Shown: piece by piece, positions 52,720 to 59,973 of the stretch
Position numbering within the stretch: the stretch's first letter is position 1
Layout of the letters: each line of letters begins with the position of its first letter
Assembly: GCF_030813515.1 (NCBI RefSeq)
Contig: NZ_JAUSUK010000002.1
Coordinates: 558,001-622,000, forward strand
Direction: 5' to 3'
Length of the DNA: 64,000 nucleotides
Source: Rhodopseudomonas julia
GTDB taxonomy: Bacteria; Pseudomonadota; Alphaproteobacteria; Rhizobiales; Afifellaceae
The notes under the pieces: model-generated
Database searches by the model: none
What the model was told of the DNA's origin: nothing
Seen by the model: only the letters and a program-made list of their open reading frames with translations
Position numbers and translations under genes: made by a program

Positions 52720-52752
52720 TACATAGCAAGCTAATTGTGTGTTTGCTATGTA
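52720..52752. promoter_or_regulatory. MarR operator palindrome
   Basis: A 33-bp element: TACATAGCAA (52720-52729) and TTGCTATGTA (52743-52752), 10-bp perfect arms with a 13-base spacer, starting two bases before the MarR start codon. Its size and position fit a MarR dimer site repressing the whole efflux operon. Confidence 0.65.
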
Positions 52753-52864
52753 AGGCGTTATCGATGCGACGACAAGGCGCCTTGTCCGAGAGTCGTTATG
52801 CTGAATGAAGCAGTCAGGGTTGCGCGATTGGGGGCGCGTCGCGGCTCGCGGGGGGGTAGCCCGA

Positions 52865-53356
52865 TTAGGCTTTCGGAGCGTCGTTCTCGTCAAGCGCCGC
52901 GTTCAGCTGTTTCAGAGCGGTGCGAAGCGACACCATGGTTTCGCGCGGCAGGCCGACGCGGCAGATGATTTCTTCGGGCACTTTCGAAGCCGGCATACGC
53001 AGGGCGCGCCCGGCCTCGGTGAGGTCGACGATGACACGGCGTTCGTCTTCCGGATCGCGGCGGCGGTCGACGAGACCCTGCGCTTCCAGCCGCTTCAGAA
53101 GAGGGCTCAGGGTGCCGAAGTCGAGGCCGAGCGCCTCCTTGAGAGCGCCCACGGAGCGGGGCGCCTTTTCCCACAGAGCGAGCATGGCGATATATTGCGG
53201 GTAGGTGAGGCCGAGAGGCTCCAGAAGCGGCCGGTAGAGCTTCGTCATCCGGCTCGACGCCGAATACAGCGCAAAGCATATCTGCGCGTCGAGGGTCGTC
53301 GCCCGAAGCGCGTCGGGCGACAAATCGTTCTCAGACGTGTCGTGCGTGTCGCTCAC
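52865..53356 (-). CDS. ohrR: OhrR organic-peroxide regulator
   Basis: A 163-residue MarR-family peroxide sensor. The reactive Cys27 is in LDAQICFALYSASSRMTKLYRPLLEPLGLTYPQY, the diagnostic OhrR block, and the wing reads DPEDERRVIVDLTEAG. Oxidation of this Cys by organic hydroperoxides releases DNA. The GTG start at 53356 overlaps the ohr stop codon (GTGA), so the regulator is translated together with its target enzyme; earlier in-frame codons lie within ohr. Residues before 20 are non-conserved. Confidence 0.93.
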   Translation of the reverse strand: MSDTHDTSENDLSPDALRATTLDAQICFALYSASSRMTKLYRPLLEPLGLTYPQYIAMLALWEKAPRSVGALKEALGLDFGTLSPLLKRLEAQGLVDRRRDPEDERRVIVDLTEAGRALRMPASKVPEEIICRVGLPRETMVSLRTALKQLNAALDENDAPKA

Positions 53357-53772
53357 TTCGCCTCGACGGTGATCGCTACGTCCACATTGCCTTTGATGGC
53401 TCGCGAATACGGGCATCCCTCATGGGCGAGTGCGACGAGATCCTCGGCCGCTTTCCGGTCGAGGCCGTTCGTCTCGGCCACGAGATCGACATCGAGCCCA
53501 AAGGCGGTCTCGGAAACCGATCCCAGGCGCACTTTGACGGTGACCGATGCGCCTTTCAAGGGAAGCTTCTGTTTGCCGGCGAGGAAGCGCATGGCGCTTT
53601 CGAAGCAGGCGGCATAGCCGGCGGCAAAGAGTTGTTCCGGATTGGTGGCGCCGCCCTGGCCGCCCATCTCTTTCGGCGTTGCGAGATCGACGCTGAGGAG
53701 GTGGTCCGGCGTCTCGGCGTGGCCCTGGCGGCCGCCAACGGCACGGGCTTCGGTTTCGTACAGGACTTTCAT
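53353..53772 (-). CDS. ohr: Organic hydroperoxide resistance protein
   Basis: A 139-residue Ohr/OsmC-fold peroxidase that reduces fatty-acid and other organic hydroperoxides with lipoyl-linked thiols. The catalytic Cys56 (YAACFESAM) and resolving Cys120 (HEGCPYSRAIKGN) are both present, and the N-terminus MKVLYETEARAVGGRQGHAET is the usual form. It is the first gene of an ohr-ohrR operon with a palindrome in its promoter. Confidence 0.96.
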   Translation of the reverse strand: MKVLYETEARAVGGRQGHAETPDHLLSVDLATPKEMGGQGGATNPEQLFAAGYAACFESAMRFLAGKQKLPLKGASVTVKVRLGSVSETAFGLDVDLVAETNGLDRKAAEDLVALAHEGCPYSRAIKGNVDVAITVEAK

Positions 53773-53794
53773 GGGAATCCTCGTGTGATATTAA

Positions 53795-53806
53795 ATCGTG
53801 TACGAT
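53795..53806. promoter_or_regulatory. Candidate OhrR operator
   Basis: Inverted repeat ATCGT-GT-ACGAT lies 23 bases upstream of the ohr start within an AT-rich promoter stretch. It is the only palindrome in that short region and a reasonable OhrR site. Confidence 0.45.
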
Positions 53807-53864
53807 GTAAATAGGCGATTGATCCCGAGAAACAAGCGGCGACGATCAAAAGGAAAAAGACAAT

Positions 53865-53899
53865 TGACAGTATGCTGCTATAATGTATGTATGCTGTCA
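53865..53899. promoter_or_regulatory. Operator and promoter of the third MarR gene
   Basis: TGACAGTAT (53865-53873) and ATGCTGTCA (53891-53899) are near-perfect inverted arms (8 of 9 pairs) around a consensus -10 TATAAT (53879-53884). Part of the pattern also repeats directly (GTATGCTG twice). Occupation would block the promoter, consistent with MarR autorepression. Confidence 0.5.
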
Positions 53900-54375
53900 T
53901 GATAGAAAAAACGCCTTACCCCTTCGAACATCCGCTCAACGCCCTGGTGCTGGAAGTCTTCCGGCTCAACGGTGCGCTCATCGCGTCAGGCGACGCACTC
54001 GTCCGGCCTCTCGGCCTGACGAGTGCCCGCTGGCAGGTGATGGGATCGGTGGCGCAGGGGAGGGGTGGTTTTTCCGTGGCGCAGCTCGCCCGGAATATGG
54101 GACTCGCGCGCCAATCTGTGCAGCGCATCGTCGACGAACTCGTCGCGGCCGGCATCTTCGAGCTTACCGACAACCCGCATCACAAGCGGGCGAGGCTCGT
54201 GCGGCTGACCGAGAAGGGGGAGGCGCTGTTCGAGGAGGCGACTGCGCGCTGGCTGCCGCATGCCGACGATCTCGCCGCCGTTCTCGCCCCCGGCGAACTG
54301 GCGCGGCTGACAGAACTTCTGGCGCAGCTCAGGACCCGGCTGGAAGAGGGGCCGCTTTCTGGAGGTGAAAGATGA
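53887..54375 (+). CDS. MarR family transcriptional regulator
   Basis: A 162-residue winged-helix protein: LGLTSARWQVMGSVAQGRGGFSVAQLARNMGLARQSVQRIVDELVAAGIFE and the wing NPHHKRARLVRLTEKG. It starts at 53887 or the second Met at 53899; both lie in the operator, so the transcript may be nearly leaderless. The last codons overlap the next gene by four bases (ATGA), so it probably regulates that membrane protein. No obvious sensor Cys is present. Confidence 0.9.
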   Translation: MYAVMIEKTPYPFEHPLNALVLEVFRLNGALIASGDALVRPLGLTSARWQVMGSVAQGRGGFSVAQLARNMGLARQSVQRIVDELVAAGIFELTDNPHHKRARLVRLTEKGEALFEEATARWLPHADDLAAVLAPGELARLTELLAQLRTRLEEGPLSGGER

Positions 54376-54818
54376 TCCGCAAACTGCACCCGGCGGCGGG
54401 AGGGACCGCCTTTCTCATCATTCTGACGTTCTGGACGTCGACCGTCATCGCCGAGCTCTTCGGCAGCGAGGCCGCGGTCCTCGCGGTCAAGACGGCCATC
54501 CTTTGGGGCATGCTTGCGCTGATCCCGGCGATGGCCGCGGTCGGTATGTCGGGTTTCCGGCTCGGAGCAAGGTCGCGCCATCCAAGGATCGCGGCCAAAC
54601 GCCGGCGCATGCCGGTGATCGCCGCAAACGGGCTTTTCGTGCTCGTGCCGTGCGCGTTCTTTCTGCAGGCAAAGGCGGCGGCCGGCGAGTTTTCCGGCTC
54701 GTTCATCGCCGTCCAGGGGATCGAGCTTCTTGCGGGCGGCCTCAACCTCGTTTTGATCGGGCTCAGCCTTCGCGATGGTCTTCTTGTTGCGCGCGAACGC
54801 CTGCCGCGCCCGGCATGA
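54372..54818 (+). CDS. Small membrane protein coupled to MarR gene
   Basis: A 148-residue protein with about four predicted helices (roughly 10-30, 38-60, 80-100, 112-133) and a basic central loop (RLGARSRHPRIAAKRRRMPVIAANG). I do not assign a family with confidence. The layout of FLIILTFWTSTVIAELFGSEAAVLAVKTAILWGM followed by a basic loop occurs in uncharacterised alphaproteobacterial proteins paired with MarR regulators. It overlaps the MarR gene by four bases and may be the regulated transporter, sensor or stress protein. Confidence 0.75.
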   Translation: MIRKLHPAAGGTAFLIILTFWTSTVIAELFGSEAAVLAVKTAILWGMLALIPAMAAVGMSGFRLGARSRHPRIAAKRRRMPVIAANGLFVLVPCAFFLQAKAAAGEFSGSFIAVQGIELLAGGLNLVLIGLSLRDGLLVARERLPRPA

Positions 54819-54854
54819 GACGATTTATGCCGGTCCTCGCCGTCGAAAACGCGA

Positions 54855-54880
54855 AAGCCGCCTCCCTGTCGAGGCGGCTT
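54855..54880. terminator. Bidirectional hairpin between convergent genes
   Basis: Stem AAGCCGCCTC / GAGGCGGCTT (10 bp, 6-base loop) lies between the membrane-protein stop (54818) and the chemoreceptor stop (54906). On the minus strand it runs into CTTTCGCGTTTT, favouring termination of the chemoreceptor transcript. Confidence 0.65.
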
Positions 54881-54905
54881 CCAGATCTTGTTCAGCTTGT
54901 GGCGG

Positions 54906-56390
54906 TCAGGCCGCGATCGACTGCGACACTTCCTTGACCTGGCGTGTGGCCTGGTCGATCTGCGCGGCGCTCGAGGCGATCTGAGACATCGACTGCGTGA
55001 TTTCCGAGACGCCCTGAGCTGCGGTGTGCATGTTGGAGGAGATTTCGCGCGTGACGGACGCCTGCTGCTCGACGGCGGCCGAGATGCCGGACGAGATCTC
55101 CTTCACCTGATTGATGATCTGGGAGATCGCTTCGATGGCGCTGACGGCGCTCGAGGTCGATCCCTGCACTTCGCTGATCTGCGTGCTGATCTCGCCTGTG
55201 GCCTTGGCCGTTTGACCGGCGAGATCCTTCACCTCGGCGGCCACAACGGCAAAGCCCTTGCCGGCTTCCCCGGCACGCGCCGCTTCGATCGTGGCGTTGA
55301 GGGCGAGAAGATTCGTCTGGCCGGCGATATTGTTGATGAGGTCGACGATGTGGTCGATCTTCTGCGCGGAGGTGGCAAGGCCGGAGACGATCCGGTTGGT
55401 CTCGTCCGCCTGTTTGACCGCTTCGATCGAAATGGCGAGCGCGTCGGTGACGCGGCGGCTGATTTCCGCGACCGAGGCGGCCATCTCTTCGGCGCCGGAG
55501 GCCACGGCCTGCACGGTCGTCGAGGTCTCCTCCGAGGCGGACGCCGCGGTCGATGCCTGACGATTGGTGTGTTCGACGGCCTGCAGGATTTCGCCGAGGT
55601 CGATGTCGATGACCTCCTGCGCCTTGGCCCGGCGGAGACGATCTTTGACCTGCGCCGTGCGGTCGGTGGCGAATTTCACCACTTTAATGACGCGGCACTC
55701 GCTGTCGAAAATCGGATTGTAGGAGGCCTGGATCCAGACTTCCTTGCCGCCCTTGCCGATGCGCTTGAACTCGCCGGCCTGGAATTCGCCGCGGCGCAGC
55801 GCTTCCCAGAACGCCTGATAGCTGGGAGAGGCGACTTCGGACGCCTCCATGAAAATCTTGTGATGTTTGCCCACAATCTCGGAGAGCTCGTAGCCCAGAG
55901 CTTTGAGAAAGTTCTGGTTGGCGGTGATGACCGTTCCGTCGGTCTCGAACTCGATGATCGCCTGGGATTTGTGGATGGCGGCAAGCTGGCCTTCATGGTC
56001 GAAGCTTTTGAGCTTCGATTGCGTGATGTCGCTGGCGAGCTTCATCACACGATAAGGCTTGCCGTCGCGCCCCATGATCGGGTTGTAGGAGGCCTGGATC
56101 CAAACGTCATTGCCGTTCTTGGCTTTGCGCTTGAACTCGGCGGAGAAGTATTCTCCGCCCCGCAGACGCTCCCAGAATTCCCGATAGGCTTTGCTGTCGC
56201 GGTCTTTCTCGTCGACGAAGATTGCGTGCTTGCGGCCTCTAATCTCCTCGAGCGTATAGCCCATCGTCTTCAGGAAGTTCTCGTTGGCCGTGATGATCGT
56301 GCCATCGAGCTCGAATTCGATGATCGCCTGCGAGCGATTGAGGGAGGCAAGTTGGTCGCTCAGAGCGTTCATATTGCGAAGGAAAGCCAT
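54906..56390 (-). CDS. Soluble tandem-PAS methyl-accepting chemotaxis protein
   Basis: A 494-residue chemoreceptor with no transmembrane segment. Two PAS domains in tandem (about 15-125 and 137-247) each show SQAIIEFE..GTxITAN.NFL, GYxLxEIxGxxHxIFxxE and [10 protein letters not shown], the BdlA/AerC-like arrangement that often holds heme or FAD. A signalling domain follows from about 280, with the highly conserved hairpin tip [37 protein letters not shown]. It ends in EVSQSIAA with no CheR-binding pentapeptide. It probably senses cytoplasmic redox or energy state. The start at ATG 56390 removes an unlikely leader. Confidence 0.92.
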   Translation of the reverse strand: MAFLRNMNALSDQLASLNRSQAIIEFELDGTIITANENFLKTMGYTLEEIRGRKHAIFVDEKDRDSKAYREFWERLRGGEYFSAEFKRKAKNGNDVWIQASYNPIMGRDGKPYRVMKLASDITQSKLKSFDHEGQLAAIHKSQAIIEFETDGTVITANQNFLKALGYELSEIVGKHHKIFMEASEVASPSYQAFWEALRRGEFQAGEFKRIGKGGKEVWIQASYNPIFDSECRVIKVVKFATDRTAQVKDRLRRAKAQEVIDIDLGEILQAVEHTNRQASTAASASEETSTTVQAVASGAEEMAASVAEISRRVTDALAISIEAVKQADETNRIVSGLATSAQKIDHIVDLINNIAGQTNLLALNATIEAARAGEAGKGFAVVAAEVKDLAGQTAKATGEISTQISEVQGSTSSAVSAIEAISQIINQVKEISSGISAAVEQQASVTREISSNMHTAAQGVSEITQSMSQIASSAAQIDQATRQVKEVSQSIAA

Positions 56391-56498
56391 GGGGTGCCAT
56401 TCAGTTGATCCACTGCCTCCATTGCCTGCGAAAGCTGGTGCGGGGCTTAACGCTTCGGCAAGCCGCGGCGGGAATATCTTGGCGCGGCACACAAAGCC

Positions 56499-57494
56499 CT
56501 ATTCGCCGGCAAGAATCGCAACGGCTATCTTCTTGCCTTCACCATCGGCGACAATGACCAGCCCAATTCCTGTCAACGCATTATTGAGAAGCATCTCTCG
56601 GTAGTCGTCGTTTTTGAGCCATTGTCCGATGAAGAAGCGCACGTCCGCATCCGTCGCCTCTGCCCCGCATCCGCTGCAGCTTCCAGCCACCACCCGGAAC
56701 CGCCGAAAGGTCGTCTCGGCCGGCAATGCGTTTTGAAGGTTGCGGAGATCGTCGAGCGACGCACCTTTCACTGTCTCGGGCAACATCTCAGATGCCGTCG
56801 CAACCAGAGCATCGTCGGCAAAGACGCTCTTTTCGTCTGAACGGGCCGCATTGATGAGTTCTGCGGCCAGTTCCGTCTGAGCTTCTGGAGCGAGCGGTTC
56901 GGCTGCTCCTGCATCTCCATCCGCCCCACTTGTCCGCGGTGTGCCGGGACCGGCGAAATTCTGTACCGCGTAGCGGCGCCCATCGGCATTTTCCGCAAGG
57001 CCGAAGCCATATTCTGTGAGGCCCTTGCGCAGGATGTTGGCGCGGTGTTTTGGGCTTTGCATCCAGCCTTCGTGGAGATCTGCAACCGCCGCGGCATCGG
57101 CCGGAACCGCGCAGCCGCTACATTTGGCAATATTCTCGGCGACGAGCCGACCGGGATTGCCGCCTGCCGCCTGATAGCGGTCCATGACGGTGCGTCCCTC
57201 GGGCGTGGTGTGGCTGTAGTAATTCCGCTCAAGCATGTCACGCGCGTGAGCCTGTGCCGCCTGGTTCAAGGTCTCGCTCAGCGTGAGCGGCGGGAGACTG
57301 GCCTCAGCGCGGGCTTCGTTGACGAGACGCAGGCTCTCCTGCCGCAGAGCATCCATCTCGTTCGGTCTCGCGGCCGGTGTCCTGGCCGGTGTCTCTGCCG
57401 GTGTCTGGGCCGCAGCCGTATCGAAGACGCCGGCGAAGGAGAAGAGAAGCGCGAGTGAAAGGGCGCGTGCGGTGAGGAGGGCGGAATGAAACAT
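56499..57494 (-). CDS. Secreted CAP/SCP-domain protein
   Basis: A 331-residue exported protein. The signal peptide is ALSLALLFSFAGVFDTAAA with cleavage about residue 29, followed by a short Thr-Pro-Ala repeat linker (TPAETPARTPAARP). The CAP domain (about 50-185) shows LNQAAQAHARDML, YYSHTTPEGRTVMDR, VAENIA and HEGWMQSPKHRANILRKGLTEYGFG, with the two His of the cavity present. A second, divergent alpha/beta repeat (about 200-331) ends RFFIGQWLKNDDYREMLLNNALTGIGLVIV, resembling the CAP end. Two CSGC motifs (KCSGC, SCSGC) occur, one in each half. It is downstream of the EF-hand gene on the same strand. Confidence 0.88.
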   Translation of the reverse strand: MFHSALLTARALSLALLFSFAGVFDTAAAQTPAETPARTPAARPNEMDALRQESLRLVNEARAEASLPPLTLSETLNQAAQAHARDMLERNYYSHTTPEGRTVMDRYQAAGGNPGRLVAENIAKCSGCAVPADAAAVADLHEGWMQSPKHRANILRKGLTEYGFGLAENADGRRYAVQNFAGPGTPRTSGADGDAGAAEPLAPEAQTELAAELINAARSDEKSVFADDALVATASEMLPETVKGASLDDLRNLQNALPAETTFRRFRVVAGSCSGCGAEATDADVRFFIGQWLKNDDYREMLLNNALTGIGLVIVADGEGKKIAVAILAGE

Positions 57495-57510
57495 GGCATG
57501 CCTTGGACGG

Positions 57511-57533
57511 AGTGTTGACCAGGGGTCAACACT
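57511..57533. promoter_or_regulatory. 23-bp palindrome before the CAP-domain gene
   Basis: AGTGTTGACC (57511-57520) / GGTCAACACT (57524-57533), 10-bp perfect arms with a 3-base spacer, starts 17 bases upstream of the CAP gene ATG. It could be an operator or an RNA hairpin masking the ribosome site; the sequence alone does not decide. Confidence 0.5.
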
Positions 57534-57586
57534 TCAGATGACGCCATGCTCCGTGGGAACGGCGACCAAGTGTCGTTCGAGACTTG

Positions 57587-57612
57587 GATCCTGCCGCGTG
57601 GGCGGCAGGATC
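57587..57612 (-). terminator. Strong hairpin after the EF-hand gene
   Basis: Stem GATCCTGCCGC / GCGGCAGGATC (11 bp) with a 4-base loop lies 28 bases downstream of the EF-hand gene stop on the minus strand. No T-run follows. It may be a terminator or a 3'-stabiliser between this gene and the CAP-domain gene. Confidence 0.5.
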
Positions 57613-57639
57613 GACGTCAGATGGAAGCTGCCTCGACGC

Positions 57640-58182
57640 TCAGAAATTGCGGGATGCCGCAAACTCCGCCGGCGTCACGCGGCCGTCTTTGTTGTAGTCC
57701 GCCGCGGCAAAACGGCTCTTGCCCGAGGCCATGAACTCGTCCTGCGACAGGCGACCATCCTTGTTGGTGTCGGCCTGCGTGAAACGCGCTTCCTTGCGCT
57801 GCGTCATCTGGGCCGCACGCGGGCCCTGGCCGCCGCCCGGACCGAAGGCGAAGCGGACGGACATGTATTCGTCCTTCGTCAGCTGGCCGTCGCCGTTGCT
57901 GTCCATCGTATCGAAGACGGACTGGTGCCAGGCGGTCGCTTCGCCCAGCGAAATCACGCCGTCGCCATTGGTATCCATGGCGTCGACGCGGGCGGCCATG
58001 CCCTGGCCCATGCCTTGACCCATGCCGCGTCCCATGCCTTGGCCCTGACCCATTCCCTGGCCCATGCCTTGACCGGGACCCTGCTGCGCCCATGCGGGCG
58101 ACAATGCCATTGCAGCAGCCAGCACAGCAGGCGCTGCAATCTGCACAAATGCCCGTCTCGGTGCGGTGCGATCGTTTCTCAT
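57640..58182 (-). CDS. Periplasmic four-EF-hand calcium-binding protein
   Basis: A 180-residue exported protein. A twin-basic N-terminus and hydrophobic core (FVQIAAPAVLAAAMALSPAWA) end in a cleavage site after AWA (about 32), then comes a low-complexity run of GQGM repeats (about 36-62). Four complete EF-hand loops follow, each with the 12-residue pattern and terminal Glu: DTNGDGVISLGE, DSNGDGQLTKDE, DTNKDGRLSQDE and DYNKDGRVTPAE. It should bind four Ca2+ as a periplasmic buffer or sensor. The Met-rich linker might bind copper or other soft metals (speculative). It is co-directional with the CAP-domain gene. Confidence 0.92.
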   Translation of the reverse strand: MRNDRTAPRRAFVQIAAPAVLAAAMALSPAWAQQGPGQGMGQGMGQGQGMGRGMGQGMGQGMAARVDAMDTNGDGVISLGEATAWHQSVFDTMDSNGDGQLTKDEYMSVRFAFGPGGGQGPRAAQMTQRKEARFTQADTNKDGRLSQDEFMASGKSRFAAADYNKDGRVTPAEFAASRNF

Positions 58183-58299
58183 TTCGCTCTCCTTCCGACA
58201 CGTGCCCCCTCAAGCCTACATACACCTTCTGCGTGGCGTTGCCTTGACGGAGGGCAAGGTGCTCTGCGTCTTATTCACGCGTACGAATAGAATAATATC

Positions 58300-58336
58300 A
58301 AGAAAAGAAAGCCGGATGACGGTCGGTCATCCGGCT
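58300..58336 (-). terminator. Intrinsic terminator of the cytochrome b561 gene
   Basis: Stem AGCCGGATGAC / GTCATCCGGCT (11 bp, 5-base loop GGTCG on the plus strand). On the minus strand it is followed by TTCTTTTCTTG, a typical T-rich tail. It lies 43 bases after the cytochrome gene stop. Confidence 0.8.
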
Positions 58337-58378
58337 CAAGTTGGTCCAATGAAGAGGGATTTCGAAGAGACGGCGCTC

Positions 58379-58918
58379 TCAGCGGCCGGGAGCCACCATG
58401 CGCAAGAGAGACGGGCGCGTGACCCAGAGCTTCAGAGCCCCCAGGACATGCACCAGGAAGAGAACGAGGATCACCTTGCTCGTGACGACGTGCACCGTCT
58501 CGAACACCTCGTGCAGGGCGTGGTTTTCGGCAAGCGGGCTCGGGATCGCGAACAGGCCGAAGACCGGCAGGGAGTGACCTGTGGTCCAGATGGTCAACGG
58601 ACCGGAGACGATGAGGATCGTCAGGCAGAGGAGGAGCCCGACCTGAACGGCGCGCGCGAAAATACGCAAGGCGGGCGCTTCGTCCGGACTGTCGGGCAAG
58701 GTGCTGAAGAGCCGCCAGAGGACCCGTCCCGCCAGAACGGCGAATAGGACGACACCGACCGAAACGTGCAGATCGAGCGCCGCGGTCCTTTCCGGTCCGC
58801 GGGGCAGGTCTTCCATCTGATTTCCAAGGAGCCAGAGGGCGATGATGCCCGCGGCTGCAAGCCAATGGATGGCGAGCGAGAGCGCGCCATAACCGCTTCG
58901 AGTATCTTCAACCTGCAT
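58379..58918 (-). CDS. Cytochrome b561 family protein
   Basis: A 179-residue di-heme membrane cytochrome with four helices. Helix 1 carries IHWLAAAGIIALWLLG (His18), helix 2 LDLHVSVGVVLFAVLAGRVLWR, and helices 3-4 end with HEVFETVHVVTSKVILVLFLVHVLGALKLWV. The usual C-terminal His-His after GALK is replaced by Leu-Trp, a variation that may affect the second heme or the electron entry site. Family members oxidise quinol or pass electrons to periplasmic partners. It is a single gene with its own terminator. Confidence 0.9.
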   Translation of the reverse strand: MQVEDTRSGYGALSLAIHWLAAAGIIALWLLGNQMEDLPRGPERTAALDLHVSVGVVLFAVLAGRVLWRLFSTLPDSPDEAPALRIFARAVQVGLLLCLTILIVSGPLTIWTTGHSLPVFGLFAIPSPLAENHALHEVFETVHVVTSKVILVLFLVHVLGALKLWVTRPSLLRMVAPGR

Positions 58919-59100
58919 GCGCGTGCTTCCCTAAAGGAATGGCGATGCGGGCGTCATATATCCGAACGCGAATATCAGCCAATGAAGCTTTGGTAAGGAA
59001 GAAAGCTGCGGCATAAGGAGCGATCGCGGAACATGCCGTAAATCGGGCCGTTTTTCCTGGGACCCACCGCTTTTTGCGACATCCTGCCCCGGAGAACAGA

Positions 59101-59469
59101 ATGCCCACTCAAGCCGAGCCGCTTTATTCCGCCCATCCCTCGATGTTCAAATCGAGCCCGCTGCTCTTCATCATCTGCGTCGTCACGATTCCGGTCCTCG
59201 TTGGCCTCATCGTGATCCTCGGGTGGTACATCAAGACGCGCTCGGAGCGCTTCACAATCACGGCCGATGAGGTGCAGTACGAGGTCGGGCTGTTCTCCAA
59301 GCAGATCAAAGAGATGAAGCGCAGCTCCGTGCGCTCTGTGAACGTCGACCAGTCGTTTGTCGACCGGATCGTCGGCGCTGCCAAAGTGACGATCTACTCC
59401 GCGGGCGATGAGCCGGAGATCGTGGTCAGCGGCTTGCCCGAGCCCGGACGGTTGCGTGAGCTCCTCTAG
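59101..59469 (+). CDS. PH-domain (bPH2/YdbS-like) membrane protein
   Basis: A 122-residue protein. Two adjacent transmembrane segments (about 22-45, merging into one long hydrophobic stretch SSPLLFIICVVTIPVLVGLIVILGWY) are followed by a cytoplasmic bacterial PH-like beta domain: RSERFTITADEVQYEVGLFSKQIKEMKRSSVRSVNVDQSFVDRI and VTIYSAGDEPEIVVSGL. The function of such proteins is mostly unknown. The start at ATG 59101 has GGAG nine bases upstream; a TTG further upstream is rejected. Confidence 0.88.
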   Translation: MPTQAEPLYSAHPSMFKSSPLLFIICVVTIPVLVGLIVILGWYIKTRSERFTITADEVQYEVGLFSKQIKEMKRSSVRSVNVDQSFVDRIVGAAKVTIYSAGDEPEIVVSGLPEPGRLRELL

Positions 59470-59650
59470 GAGAGGGCTCCTGGCGCAAAGCCGCGAGGCC
59501 GGCAGCGCGATCAGCGCCTGCTGGCTGCGCTTTGCGTGAGACGCTTTGAGAGAGAAATTGCGGCTGAACGAGCGAGAGCCGGGAGATCGTCCCGGCTTGT
59601 ACGGCTCATGCAGTTCCGGCCTCTCCAGCTGTGGTCAGGCGCGGGTGCGC

Positions 59651-59741
59651 TCTGCCGGCAAGAGAGGTTCGGCCGGCAAGGAAGATTCGGCCGGAAATGA
59701 AGCTCGGCCGGAAAAGAGAAACTCGGCCGGAAAAGAGAGGC
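59651..59741. repeat. Five-copy 17-19 bp tandem repeat
   Basis: Units begin at 59651, 59668, 59686, 59704 and 59723, with the core TCGGCCGGAAA followed by a purine-rich AGA/AAG tail. The copies differ by 1-4 bases, and the first is the least similar (CTGCCGG). The array abuts the stop codon of the 57-residue minus-strand gene. Each unit contains the self-complementary CGGCCG, so tandem protein-binding or structured RNA is possible. Confidence 0.8.
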
Positions 59742-59915
59742 TCAGAGGCCCGGCTTGGCGCTCGTCAGACCTTGTGCGGCCTTTGCCGATCCGACCGGCG
59801 CCCGACCTTTTGCCCGCGATACGACCGGCGGAATGCTGGCCGCCAGCTGCCTGTCCGCGTTGTTGCCGTCGAAACGGGTGGATCGCTCCGTGAGAAATGT
59901 CTGCGTCGTCTTCAT
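59742..59915 (-). CDS. 57-residue basic hypothetical protein
   Basis: A short gene below usual length cut-offs. The product begins MKTTQTFLTERSTRFDGNN, continues with a Pro-Val/Lys-Arg segment (IPPVVSRAKGRAPVG) and ends SAKPGL; it is basic, without transmembrane helix or Cys. Support for translation: GGAAAGGGAACAGC before the ATG is a good ribosome site. It lies 58 bases downstream of the 124-residue hypothetical gene on the same strand, and codon usage is GC3-rich. The frame continues upstream to 60197 but that part is a shadow of the neighbour. Not recognised. Confidence 0.5.
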   Translation of the reverse strand: MKTTQTFLTERSTRFDGNNADRQLAASIPPVVSRAKGRAPVGSAKAAQGLTSAKPGL

Positions 59916-59952
59916 GCTGTTCCCTTTCCAACACTGATGGTGAGGCTTCTTG

Positions 59953-59971
59953 CGAGGAAAATTTTTCCTCG
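59953..59971 (-). promoter_or_regulatory. AT-cored hairpin between two small genes
   Basis: Stem CGAGGAAA / TTTCCTCG with a 3-base loop starts two bases after the stop codon of the 124-residue gene and lies 37 bases before the 57-residue gene's ATG. It may attenuate or stabilise the transcript; the flanking sequence is not a clear T-run. Confidence 0.4.
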
Positions 59972-59973
59972 TT

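Noticed and set aside
59546-59893. 115-codon plus-strand frame across the tandem repeat
   Set aside because: Coding appearance (Ser-Ala-Gly-Lys repeats) is a by-product of the DNA repeat; no ribosome site and antisense to the better supported 57-residue gene.
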